64,000 bases of DNA. Origin: Adineta vaga (Eukaryota > Rotifera). Location of the stretch: contig CP075494.1 of the NCBI GenBank assembly GCA_021613535.1, forward strand, positions 4,092,001 to 4,156,000, read 5' to 3'. Within the stretch, counting starts at the first letter, position 1. Every line of letters begins with the position of its first letter. The position numbers and the translations under genes are program-made. Positions 34,004 through 46,038 of the stretch are shown here, in pieces. A model generated the notes under the pieces. The model ran no database searches, was not told where the DNA came from, and saw only the letters and a program-made list of their open reading frames with translations.

Positions 34004-35086
34004 GGAGTTAAATGTTACTATCTAAAATCATACATACTTCAAGTTTGATTACTGTTTTATTTTTACTATTAACGATATTTACACAGATATGATGACAACG
34101 TAAAAAGTGTAAATTTTCTTTTCTCTCTTTCTTACCTCGAACTAAAATTTCTCACATGCGAAAATTTTAAACTATATATTTGGAATCAATGATTGTTTAA
34201 AAAAGAATTGTACATCTTACCGTGTATCTGTTTTTGTTAAATTGAAATCAATATTGTCAAACTCTATCACGTACCTGTTCTATGAGCAATCCTTTTCAGT
34301 GTGGCCGTCGACGCTGTCGTATCTTTCTATGGATATTTTTGTATGCGGTGACGTCTCTCTCTCTCTGATGTGGATTCTAAATATGTGAGAAAATTTAAAA
34401 AAACCACACCATATATATATACACACATGTTTCCTGTGCACATTGCTTTTCGTTCTGATTGCTTCACGACGAAAATGCACCGTCATCATATCGTAGTGAG
34501 TATGGCTATTACTACTATCACCTGAAGGATGTTTCTACAGTAATGATCGATGACGATTTTTTTGCGTTGTCATTGTGTAATATTAATGCATATATTATTT
34601 TATTTCCATAACTCATTAATTTGTTTTTGAAAGATGCTATCATACATTCATAAAAAAACTAGATGACTTTCTTGTCTAATATGCTGCATATGAGAATAAA
34701 AAACAGATAACCACAATGATGATACTTCTGTGAAGTACTCACATTATCTATTCAAATGTTCTTCCTCTTCGAACATTTTTTTTTGAATGAAACATTGGTT
34801 TGTACTACGTGATTAAAAACAAGTAGCATTCTGTGTCTGTTTATGAACAGATTTTGTTTAAAATTCAATTTCCGTGAACATACGTCTTTTATTTCTGACA
34901 TAAGTTTTGCTTAGGTTGTATTTGCTTTTCTCTCGTTTAGAAACATGCTCTTCTATTAGTGTTTGCCAAGGTATCGTCGAAGAAAACATTCACTTTGTTT
35001 GATGTCCTTTCAGTATTGTTATTTGCACTTTTCTCTCTATCTGTTTCATTTATAAAGTACATGTTCTTTTCTATCAACACACAGCA
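34004..35086. other. Divergent promoter region, nothing else recognised
   Basis: Between wrbA (-) and the PAN protein (+). AT-rich, with a CT-rich stretch near 34353. Minus-strand open frames at 34280-34489 and 34937-35152 show no family likeness. Confidence 0.4.
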
Positions 35087-36205
35087 ATGTTTTTCTTCTC
35101 GATTTGTTTGTTTCTTCCAATCATTGATACCATCATAATAACGCGAATTCATCGATCTGCTATCTTTAATCCTAATTCTTCTTGCGCTCTTCTTCGCAAT
35201 GTGTCAATACCTATTGATGGATCGATTCAATCATGTATATGGGAATGTTTCTACGAGAATAATTGCCAGACAAGTGTCTACTTCTATGAAAAGAAAATAT
35301 GTTTATTATATACGGAATTATGTGAACTAACTAAAATTGAATCATTAGGAAATGTTCACGCAAGTGTCATTTGTCATAAAAAAAGTCATAGTAAGTGTAT
35401 TTATTTATTATATTACGAAAGAAATATTTTGCTAGACCCTATCATTACCTGTCCTGTCACTACGATATCCCACCAATTGACAACAGAAATAACAGTACTA
35501 CCATCAGTAGTATTGAGCACTACACAAAGTGAGTACTTTTGTATTTTAGATTTAGTAAAAGCTTAGTTTGGAAGTTTAATTCTGTGAGACTTTTCTTTTT
35601 CTAAAATAATAGATCCAACGTCTACAAGTTCTTCGATGATTCCCACAAATACGACAGGAATCAATGTCAGTTCACCATACATTGTTTCTCTTCCTTTTTT
35701 TGGGAATACATGGACTTGCATCAATGTTAGTTCGTCTATCTCGTCTGCTACAGGTGGAAGATTTTATATTAAACAAGGTCTAACTTACTCTATTAGTTAT
35801 ATGACAAGCGTTACGGCTTATCTCGAATCAGATGCAAATTCAACAATCAATTCTTGTCAATATGTTATGGCGTATGTTGAATCCAATGCCGTCTTATCAA
35901 CTCCAGCGATTCAAAATGTTACAGTTTATTTGGCGTCAAAAGCAAGTCTATCTCTTTCCTCATGTGGAAGTGCTAAAGTTTATATGGAATCCGAAGCAAA
36001 GTTATCAATTTCAAACTGTGGAAGTGTTCAAGTATACCTTAAGTCAAACGCGTCAATGGATTCTGCTAATAATTATGGGCAAGTTACTGCCTACTATGAA
36101 AGTGGCGCTCAACGAATATATCCAGCGTACAGCACACCTAATGAGACCTTATGCTCTTCGATTACATTCAATTATTCAAACAGTTCAACAAGAACATGTC
36201 AATGA
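35087..36205 (+). CDS. Secreted PAN-like protein with six 18-residue beta repeats
   Basis: Exons 35087-35390, 35436-35528 and 35613-36205 join in phase to 329 aa. Signal peptide at residues 1-19. The Cys-rich PAN/apple-like domain spans about 30-98 (SCIWECFYENNCQTSVYFYE, CLLYTELCEL). A Thr/Ser linker is exon 2. The C-terminal part has six tandem units of about 18 residues: VTAYLESDANSTINSCQY, VMAYVESNAVLSTPAIQN, VTVYLASKASLSLSSCGS and so on. Each unit has alternating hydrophobic residues and an S-C-G turn, which suggests a beta-helix or beta-roll. The protein ends shortly after. The start at 35087 is the first Met before the hydrophobic stretch. Extracellular; function unknown. Confidence 0.8.
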
Positions 36206-36880
36206 TTACATGAAAAACATTATTTTTCATCCTAATTGTCCACATAAAGTACTTAAAAAACATTTTAAATAAAAGGTTTTTTTTCTTCAACTATTCAAAA
36301 GAAAACTCTTTTACGGACATAGATATCAGTATATATGATCAGAAGATTACTACAACATAATCAAGTGAGAACTTCTTTCGAGACTCTCATTATTTTTACT
36401 TTGTTATGTATTATATATATTGATTAAAATAGATCTCTCTCACAATCAAGCCAGTCAACACATACCGTGTTAATTGAAAAAAGAACAAATAAATACTTCA
36501 TTCTTCTTAACAGAGACGATGCGTGAGGATAATTATGGAGTGACGCGATGGCTAAGTTTTACTCTCACGTGTAAAATAAAGTCGTTGATCAATTTCTGTA
36601 TACTCACTGTACATATATCATTGTAAATAATGAAACATGTAGATATACGTAATAACTTATCTATTTTTGCTGGTTAATGACCATGAGAAGTTACACCTCA
36701 AGAGAAAAAATGCTCATTTATATGAATCAAATTCTGATTTATATTGGAGTAATGTTATTCGGAATAATTCTAGGCAAATTTACAAGTTGAATGTTTCGAT
36801 TTTCACGTTCAGCACGAGCAAATTGCAATCTATGTACACTACTAATGAAGGAAACAATATGCAAAGATGATATTATCGAA
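36206..36880. other. Intergenic, nothing recognised
   Basis: AT-rich. A plus-strand open frame at 36667-36870 has no known likeness; it may belong to the relic downstream. Confidence 0.35.
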
Positions 36881-37495
36881 CTATAGCCATAATTTATGGA
36901 ATTATTTATGTAGCTGTTGAAGAGTGTTTCTCGGAATATTTAAGAATACATCGATCTGATATTAAACATATTCATTCTTTTCGTTGGATAATAATGAAGA
37001 ATTATTTATTTAGTTTACAAACTAAACGTGAAATATTTGTAATTCATTTTTACTCCTGAATTATATGCTTTTATGAAGGACAAACGTATGACAATCGGTA
37101 CATACTCAGCTAACTATGATTGAGTGAAAACATGTTCAATCAGTTGTTCATGTACAGTACTGAGTCCATGTTCTACAATTTTGTTTTATTTGTCTGTTAT
37201 GGAATCGGAAATATTACATAACACATGCAGCCTGTCGAAAGTCTCTTGGTAGCGATCAAGGAATCCATAATTATATTGTTTATAATCAAAAAGTATCAAA
37301 AGTAGCCATCCATCATATATCTCATGAATATAGATTTGCTACCACTTTGGGTTGTGCGTTATGGTAGAGAAGGGAATCATTTTGGATTGGTTTTAAATGC
37401 AAATCAATCCGTTTATGCAATGATTCACCAATAGAACAGAAGTCAGCAGATATGCGAGATTGATGGATACTTATCGTAGGTTCAGTACAAGTCTA
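36881..37495 (+). pseudogene. Relic of a glycosyltransferase-like gene
   Basis: Plus-strand pieces CRKSLGSDQGIHNYIVYNQK (about 37230), HEYRFATTLGCALW (about 37325) and GREGNHFGLVLNANQSVYAM followed by IHQ-stop-NRSQQIC (about 37361-37460). The order (D/E)QGIHNYI, TLGxxLW, LNxxxxVYAxIHQxNR is one I associate with secreted glycosyltransferase-like proteins common in rotifers and nematodes. There is a frame change near 37350 and a TAG after IHQ. Weak; may be mis-assigned. Confidence 0.35.
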
Positions 37496-37534
37496 ATTTC
37501 AATGATTTGTTTTAAATAATTTATTAGTATTTTA

Positions 37535-40500
37535 TTAAAAAATTAAGTGACAAAAACAACTCAATTCTCGAATAAACATTTCAAGGATGGTTTCGATATC
37601 CTTTTCTTTCCAACTACCAAGAGGTAATTCAACAATTGTTGATTCATTCATTTTGATATAGACGGATATTTGAATTTGATCGTCGTTTCCTAATCGATTC
37701 ACTTTGAATTTTAATTGAAGTTGACGCTCACCAATATTCAACAGATCATAGTTTTGAATTATTCCTGAATGACCGGACCATTCATTATTTTCATTGTTTG
37801 ACCAATTAATTGAGCCAATACGAGAATAATAGACAATAAACTCTTCTTTCATTCGAGAAATCAATAATCCAAGACGAAGGAATGGTTCATTCAATACAAC
37901 CATAGAGCTATTTTGAACGATTATATCTTGTTCTTTCATTGTGTTTAAAATTTCAAGAAGCATTCGTATTTGATATTTCAATTCGCCGATCGACCATTGT
38001 TGTTGTAAGTTGCCAAAAGCTCGATCAAAGATGAGTTGAAGATGATTATTCAATGCATGAATCTTCCATAAACAACGTCCTAAAAATAAGATTCGTATGA
38101 GTTCTAAAACGTGTTACTAATCATTTTTCTCTTACCTGTCTCTGATACCAAAGTATCTTGAATCAACTGATTATTTTCCGGTACCTGATGTGGAGCCTTG
38201 CCTTCGAAATTCCGTGCGACTTTTGGTTCACGGTAAGTCATCATCGAGAAGAGTATAGCACAGATATAACTGGTGTCAATACCTGGACTTTGACGTTCCG
38301 ATTGGCTCAATTCTTTTTCTTCGTCGATGTCATTGTTGTTCAATGGTTTCACTTCAAATTGAACAGGAAGATAAAAATCATTTGTCACTGGATTATCGAC
38401 TGGAAAGAAACTGACATCGCTGGTTTTTTCAATTTCATTGGATGATGAAATATGAGCAAAGTCAAAATCTGTTATCTGTAAACAGAATCCTTCTTCTTCA
38501 TCATCGTATACACAAGGTTCAATATAGATTTTTGAAGGTGTGAGATTTCGATGAATGACACCGCATTGATGAATTTCGTTGATTAGATCGATCAATTCTA
38601 AGATAATTAACAATTTGTCCTCAAAGCTAGGCAATTCATCTGCCAGAAAACGATCCAGACTCGTTCCTTCAGGTTTTTCAGTCATTAACCATAGTTTTTT
38701 CCATGAATTCGAACTAATCGTTGATTTTCCATAAAAACAATCGATCAATTTCGATACACCATCAACTTCTAAAAGCAATTCAACTATTTTCATTCGAAAT
38801 ATGCCTCTTTCAATTTACCTGATAGTCGCTGAAGAGCCAATCGATGTCGTTCAACACGTAATCGCGACGATTTATCAGATATTTTGGAGTAAATTCGCAA
38901 GTATGCACTTTTATTTGTATCGGTGTGATCGACGATGGTATAAATCTGATCAGTTTCATTTAATAACATTGGATCTTCGAGAGACCATGGAGATGGTAAT
39001 GCGAGTTGTTCTGTTCGTTGATCTTGATCATGATTATTAACACTAAATATCGTTTTCAAAGCTTGTTTTCGCATCCCTTTGACTGCCGCTGCGTGACGCT
39101 CTTTTCGACTGTTGATACTTGAGATAGTAGACGGAGTCGGACTATTCACTTGTTGTGGTGTTAACGAATGATAGTTACCAATCGTCGAATTGTAATAGTC
39201 AACATTCAATTCTAGTTGACATTTCATTCGAGTGTGTTGATCTCTGGAAAATGTTTGATCGTGCCAAGCATGAATTAATTCTTTGACGAATGCTAAAGAA
39301 TCTTCGTCAGTTACATAGACAATTGGTGGTGCCGATGGATCATTTTCATTGCAGATTATAAGATTCTTTTGATCTCGATAGAATCTTAACCGTAAACGAT
39401 CGAAAATTTCAGGTCGCGTAACACCAGGTGGAAAATTACTAATTCGTACACGATAACCATCTTTATCTAGGTAGAAAGAAAGTCAAGTTGAATTCAAAGA
39501 TTTTCTGTAGCCATTACCAGAGATAGGGAGACGCTGTGAATGAGTTTTTCTTTGTTCATCATGTCCATACCAGCATTGAGTATTTCGACATCCCACTGGC
39601 TGTACGCATCGAATGTGTTTCTTTCGACAACAAATAGAAAATCGGCAGTTACCTTTTCGGTAAGATCTACACAGATCGAAATGATTCACCGGTGTTGGAA
39701 TTACTTGGCATTGTATTCGACAACCACGCAAACAATAGCCATTCTTTTCCTGGACTAATTTTTGAAGGGATTCATTGCTACCGATATCTCTAATCCAAAC
39801 TTCCACGGGTTTTCGCTCGTTTTCAACTAAATTATTTTGTAATTCATTATAAGGTCGAATAAGAATATTTGTGATATCGACACGGAAAATCTTTGAAAGT
39901 TCTTCGCCAGTAATATCGTTGGGTAAACTCGTTACATGAATACAATATTCTATCATATCAGAAGTTGGAACAGTTCCTAAATAAAAGATGACATAATGAA
40001 GTATGTCAATGTACGAGTACGACTTACGGCGATTGTTTGGTACCAATACTTTTTGTACTTTTAATGGTATTTCTTTTACTTTGTGTGTCACTTTTTCCAA
40101 GACGATCCGATCCACCGAGTCATAACTACAATAAATAACAGTGAACAACGATTTTTTCTCAATATTCTCTATCTTACTCATCAAAAATGAAATAGATCTT
40201 CTTTTCTGAATATTCTCGATAGTTGATTGAACCATATTGTCGAAAATATTTTTCGACACTATCAATTAATCCATCTGGAGAACATTCATTCGACAGTTCA
40301 ACTAGTAGACCACAAGTAATTTTATGAGATAAATAATGCTTTCTGGACAGCTGTCGAGAAACCGAAAGTTCCTTTCCAAAAAGTTGAATTGGTCGTTTTC
40401 GCATGATTTCATTGACATATTCTTCATGAGAAAAGATGATAACAGCACATTGAGACTTTCGATTATGAATAACTAGAAGACAAAAAAAATTTAAATTGAA

Positions 40501-40764
40501 TTCTTTTAGAGAGTAATTTTTCTATTTATAAGACAAACATGCTGATTCATTCCATGTCACTTTGAATTTGACGTTGTTACTGTCCAAATTTCTGGCAATG
40601 ACTTTTTTGATAGCACTCGCCTTGACAGTTTCATCGAGATCATGAACCATCAAACAGCGTTTATATTCTTCATTTTCTTTGTCAATAAAAGCTCCGGGTT
40701 TCTAAAACGAAGCAAAGAAATTTAGTATTTTTTTTTCGAAATTCATGAAACTTACCTTGTTCAT
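37535..40764 (-). CDS. Multi-RRM, CCCH-finger pseudokinase with conserved C-terminal domain
   Basis: Eight exons, 40756-40764, 40539-40701, 40178-40472, 40028-40125, 39518-39976, 38819-39466, 38136-38768 and 37535-38079, join in phase to 949 aa. RRM-like units lie at about 15-95 (CLMVHDLDETVK), 115-190 (CGLLVELSNECSP), 197-285 (YCIHVTSLPNDIT) and 345-430 (YRVRISNFPPGVT). A CCCH-type finger lies at about 290-335 (CRSYRKGNCRFSICCRKKH). A protein-kinase fold follows from about 490 to 770. There the beta-3 Lys is replaced (AYLRIY), HRD is HRN (VIHRNLTPSKIYIE, about residue 630) and DFG is DFD (ITDFDFAHI), so catalysis is unlikely. The last 180 residues (FDRAFGNLQQQWSIGELKYQ...) match the tail of the next gene upstream. 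Probably an RNA-binding regulator. Confidence 0.85.
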
Positions 40765-41154
40765 TGTTTTGACTGTAGTAGTTTTCAATTACAAAGAAGT
40801 CGTTTACTGAAATTTAATGCGCTTTCTTTTTTGTTCCGCAGAACATTTATATGTCTCTGTTCTCTTTCTTCCAACTGCGTCACTGGGAAAAACTCTCACA
40901 TTAAATTCAATCTCAAGTAAATAACAATTCGTATTTTCATCCATCATCGATGCCCTGATAATTAAAACAATAGAATATTCCCTTGGCATCTTGAGGAATT
41001 GAGGGATAAAGAGAATTAACCCACACACCCACACTTTCTACATGTTTTTTGATTTAAATAGTTTTATTTTTAAATAATCAATTGTTGTACGAATAAAATT
41101 CTTTTTAAAATATTTAAAATTAGTTCGAAAGATATGAATTCGTTTTGTAGCGAG
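40765..41154. other. Spacer between tandem kinase genes
   Basis: 390 nt between the stop of the upstream kinase gene and the start of the RRM pseudokinase. The minus-strand open frame 40804-41034 has no family likeness and probably is 5' UTR or chance. Holds a CCCACACACCCACACTT motif near 41021. Confidence 0.5.
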
Positions 41155-43504
41155 TTACGTATCTAAAATAAAAGTAGAATGAAACATACAAGATCTCAAA
41201 ACAAACTAAAAAGATTTTACCTTGAATATTCGGTATGATCATGTTTTTTCCTGCTAATTGAATTAAAGTATTAAGTTCAATAATGAATCTGTTCTCAATC
41301 ATGCCAATTTGAACTTTTTCATTGAATCTAGCAACTGGAAGTAGAACAGTCACACCATCAATGACAGTCCCAATCGAAACTTTGATAACATCTGAAACGT
41401 CATCAATATAACAATGAAAAATAGTGAATAGAGACCATTGTGAACTAGAATGTGTACAACTCAATATATCCAAATGTTTCCTTTCGTGCAATATGTTGAC
41501 ATCATCTATCCATTGACAGCTATGAAATGACCAATTTAAATGATTGTCTACAGCATATTGTTTTATGAATATTTTCTTTGCTCGAGAAAATGCCTGTGCA
41601 ACTTGAGTGAAATCTGGTCGACGAATTAAAATTTGACTTAATTTCGATTGTGTTGCCAATTGTTCATCAATTGTATTATTTTGAATCATTTGATTATTTA
41701 AAATTGATTGCTGGTTCGATGTATCATCTATCAGCTGTAATAATATATTAAAACGATACTCTAACTGTTCAATTGTCCATTGTATGTCGGGAAAACCAAA
41801 TCCTCTATCAAATGTATCCATTAAATAGTGTTCTATTCGTGATTGAAAATCTTCAACTAAAAAAAACATCAATCTTTTATCCAAATCAATTATGTGTTAC
41901 CTTTGTTGACGAGAAATTTACTGATCAAATTTTGGAGGTTTCGGTAGCATCTTTCGTGTGGCTGTAGTCCTGATGCGGTACGAGCTGATCCTGGATGTTC
42001 TTTTGTCATTAATGTAAATAAAATAGCGCAAACGCTACTTGGATCGATCGTGGGACTTCGGCGTAATTGTTTGCGCTCATATTTTTCCAGAGTCGTCATT
42101 TGACGTAGAGCAAAATCAGATGCTTTGGCTAGTTGTGAAACACGACACCAAGAGTGACCAATATCTTCTTGAAGGTCTGTAACTGTTATGTCATTCATGT
42201 GTGAAGATCGAAATTTTTCCGATGATGGATCATTGATTTCTGTTCGCATATGTGCTAGGCCATAGTCAATGAGTGTGAATTTACACTGACTACAGATTCG
42301 ATTTAATTGGTGATTGTTACAATCGACCATAATATTAGCAGGTTTAATATCTCGATGAATAATTTCTTTTGAATGTAAAGATTTAATTGTTATCAACAGT
42401 TCTTGACAAAATCGAATTGAATCAATTGGTTGAATATCTATAGTATTTTTCTTCCAGTCATCGATCAATTGCATCAATGTAAGACCTGGACTATAGCTCA
42501 TGATAGTCCATAAAGGTTCTTTTGATTCTGATATTTCCTTTATAGAATCTGGAATATTTGATTCAATGAACTGAGAAACATTGCTCATACCTTGCAATGA
42601 AGAAGTAATTAAGCTATTTATTTATGTATAAAAGATGCATGAAGATGTATACCTTTAATGATTTTCAGAGCATTTCTTTCTTGCAAAGCTCTTGTTTGAA
42701 GCTTTCGTAGTTCCTTTGGATCCTTTTCTGTAAAAATATAAATTTTAATAACAGCTTCTCCCTCTTTGGGTGACTGAATTTTAATGATAGATCCTTGGTG
42801 AGTTTTGCCGCAGATGTTCGCATCAATAATAGTCCATTTTGGTGGAATAATTGATCGCAGTCTTTCTAAACCTAGTTTTTTTGGGGTATTTGTTTTTTCT
42901 AAATAAAAGTTTGTAAGTAAAATTTCAATTAGAAAACAATTGCACCATTCTTTTTGTTCCGCTTTTCTCGTTCTTTAGCGTCCGATCTCTTCGAGTGTTT
43001 ATCCTTCTTTGTTTTGGAAGTATTTTGACGATTCGATCTTTTCTGTTGATCATTAGGAACACTATCATTGTCAGAGGCATTCAATCGACAGGTAGAATTA
43101 TCTCTTTTTATTGTTTCATCTTCTTCTTCATCCGAATCTATTTCTAAAGAGATATTCTGTTGTTTTGGTTGGGAAGTAGCGGCCCTATTGTCAATAACTG
43201 ATAAGGTATCCGTTTCATCTCTATTCATCAAAATTTATTATATGTTTTAATTTTTGACCTTTAATCTTACTCTAACGAACTAGTTGAGTCGTGCACTTCC
43301 GAATTAGCCTGTGCATTGAATTTTTCAGCTGCGTTTTTAACATGTGAAGAACCATTCAATACTTCAGCAGACTCTAAATGAACCATACATAATGTTAGGA
43401 TTGGCGAAAGATTCATTTACTGATGTACTTATTCGAGAATCATGATCGCTTGAATTACGAGAACTTGATTTTTTCTGTTTCCTCGGATAGTTTGATTCAG
43501 CCAT
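41155..43504 (-). CDS. Protein kinase with C-terminal domain shared with the RRM pseudokinase
   Basis: Seven exons, 43421-43504, 43271-43371, 42946-43220, 42653-42898, 41901-42590, 41221-41856 and 41155-41162 (8 nt), join in phase to 679 aa. The start is the ATG of MAESNYPRKQKK; an upstream extension is open but lacks an ATG. Residues 1-150 are disordered, acidic and Lys-rich (SDEEEDETIKRD, KTKKDKHSKR), nuclear-signal-like. The kinase domain (about 165-465) has a beta-3 Lys (AVIKIYIF), intact IIHRDIKPANIMVD and DYG for DFG (LIDYGLAHM). The APE region is atypical (LRRSPTIDPSSVCAILFTLM, then GLQPHERC). The tail (FDRGFGFPDIQWTIEQLEYR...) matches its neighbour. Only 99 nt separate its start from the stop of the kinase upstream. 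Substrate unknown. Confidence 0.85.
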
Positions 43505-43603
43505 TCCTTCGTTAATACTGATATAATCTAAAAGACTGCTTGATTTAGTATTCAAGATAAAAATATGAATAGTAAAAAATATTCTTTATAAAGGATTAAA
43601 ACA

Positions 43604-46038
43604 TTACATTACTTTTAATTCATAAAAACTTATTACTCCTGTTAAACGACGAGTACCAAAACTATTAGATTCACTACTATCCAACGATTCTTTTGCCTCT
43701 ACTGTTGAAATGATCAAATAATTTTCTCCAAAAAAACGTGTGTATATATCACTTTCACTAGTAACATTCGAATCAATTTGTATGGCTTTATAGTTTTGAT
43801 CCAAAACGAAGAATTGATCTTTTTCACCGATTGTTAACCATTCTTTATCAGATAATTGTAAATTATGATAAAGAGTTAGCTCGGGTATTTGTATTCTCTT
43901 CAATAAAGTAAGATTATCATCAATGAGACGGAAATCAATAACCCAATTACGTTTATTTAAACGAACATTAAACGCAATGTATTCATTTGTTGTACTACAT
44001 GTTGTTCGACGAATTTCATCAGTATTTCCATAATTTAATATTTCTTTCGTCCATTCACGGTAGAGAAACATTGTTCTGATTGAATATTGTTCAATTTTGT
44101 TGTATGAATGATTGATAAATAGTTTATTATCATTTGTACATGAAATAAATCTTAATTTATCATTTCCTTGTGGTTTAATATGTGGTATTAAATTGATTCT
44201 ACCACAATTTCCCCTTTGATCGGGAGTTAAAACAAACAAACGATGTTGACAAAGAATTAGAAATTGTTGTAAAATCTGACACCATACTATTCTTTGAACA
44301 AAACCTGCTGCTCTATTTCCATGAATATATGTTGATGTACCGACTTGTTCAGCATTCAAATTAAATAGTTTCAATTTTCCATCTTCTGCAAGAAGTAAAT
44401 ATCGATCAGAAGTATCAAATACACCATATTGATTTTCGTCTGTCGTTAAATGTATTTGTTTGATTATAGGACTAGTGAGAACTTTTTCAATATGTACTGC
44501 AACATCACCTAAAATTGAAAAAAAAAGTATTTTACTGCACAAAATATCGACTGCCACACTTTTCTTTAGTTTTGATGGTTTTTTAGATTGAATTTCTTTT
44601 AATTTTCTTAGATCATTTGCTTCAATATCAATAGTTATATTTGCGATTAGATCATGTGCAGTTGGTCGTTCATCGGGTTTATGTGATATTAATCGTCGAA
44701 TGACTGATTTCTACCGGAATAAAAAACAAGGAAAATAAATGATAAGTGATTGCTTTCTATATTGTATCTTACCAAACGTTCATTGGCATATTTAATACAA
44801 AAATCTTCTGGAAATAGCGGTTGTGATTTTCGTACATCTGCAAGAATCTAAGAAAATCATACAAAAAAAAACTAAACTTCCAAAAGCACGATACACTCTA
44901 AGTGTTACTATTTCTCTAGCCTTGTTGTGTGGCAAGGGGTACAATAATTCAAATAAAATAATACCCATTGAATAAATGTCGAATTTATTGGTCAGAAGTT
45001 CTTCAGCTGGTGGCATGTATTCAGGTGTTCCTCGACGTTTTATTACATTGCCGTTAGATATCTCAACAGTTTCTATCATATCTTTTGTCATTAACGTAAG
45101 TCCAAAATCAGCGATTTTAACACAATCATCTTCAAACGAAAATAAGATATTTTCTGGTTTTAAATCACGATGAATCTAAACAGAATATTATAGAAATTTC
45201 ACGGGATTCTTCAAGACTTACTAAACGTTTTTCATCATGTAAATATTTGACGCCCTCGACAATTTGATAAAATATATGAAGTGCAGTAATACGATTCAAT
45301 CCGTTATTTGAACCATTGGTTGATCGTAGATGGTGTCTTAACGACTGTGATTTACATCGACTTGTAACAATAAACAGATAGATACTGGATTTTGAGAGTG
45401 ATGATGATGATGATGATGCTCCTGATTTTTCACTATTTTCTATAACTGAGTCAGTACTATTGTGACTATCTGTTGAAATTCGATCAGAATTATATGATGA
45501 TGTCGTTACTTTTACATCGTTGCTTTCACTTTGTGATGTTGACGAAGAAAATTGTGTTGAATGACTATAATCACTCGAATATCTATTTGATGATGATGAT
45601 GATGTATCTTCTGTAAATAATGATACTACACGACCATTATCGTTAACATTTAGAATTTGATCTCGTGTTCGATGGTAATCGCTTGATTCTTTCCATCGAT
45701 TATGATATCGTAAAACATGACGATGATCTAATTGAGAAAGAATCTTTAGTTCCTTCAAAACATTATCTTGATCGATTCCTCTACAAGTAAAAGAATTGGT
45801 GTAGAAAATAAATTTCTTTTAACATATATGAAATATACGCTTTGAGTTTAACACATTTGATTGCTACTGGGCAATCGGAATCTTTTTCTATTGCTCCAAA
45901 TACGATACCGTATCCACCTTTTCCAAGAAATTCATGATCTTTGTAATCCTCACAGAAACTATTACACAAGTAAATGAAAACTAAGCATTTTTAACTGGTT
46001 TATAGTTACGATGATCGAAATGTTTCATCTGTATTCAT
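43604..46038 (-). CDS. eIF2-alpha-kinase-like protein kinase with C-terminal propeller-like region
   Basis: Six exons, 46010-46038, 45839-45958, 45222-45780, 44897-45175, 44773-44847 and 43604-44710, join in phase to 722 aa. The kinase spans about residues 12-385: glycine loop LGKGGYGIVFGAIE, Lys44 in VAIKCVKL, a Ser-rich insert of about 100 residues inside the N-lobe, IHRDLKPENILF (Asp about 240), ADFGL, and GTPEYMPPAEELL. The C-lobe end is FPEDFCIKYANERLKSVIRRLISHKPDERPTA, the pattern of the PEK/GCN2/HRI family. An insert at this place is typical of eIF2-alpha kinases. Residues about 425-722 are beta-rich repeats (YGVFDTSDRYLLLAEDGKLK, EWLTIGEKDQFFVLDQ), likely a WD-like propeller. A 27-nt in-frame stretch at about 44511-44537 has GT/AG ends but I keep it as coding. 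It may sense stress and phosphorylate eIF2-alpha. Confidence 0.85.

Noticed and set aside
40804-41034. Minus-strand 76-codon frame between two kinase genes
   Set aside because: No likeness to a family and no splice joining to either neighbour; likely untranslated.
44511-44537. 27-nt GT...AG segment inside the eIF2-type kinase gene
   Set aside because: Too short for an intron here (others are about 45 nt or more), in frame and without stops; treated as coding.
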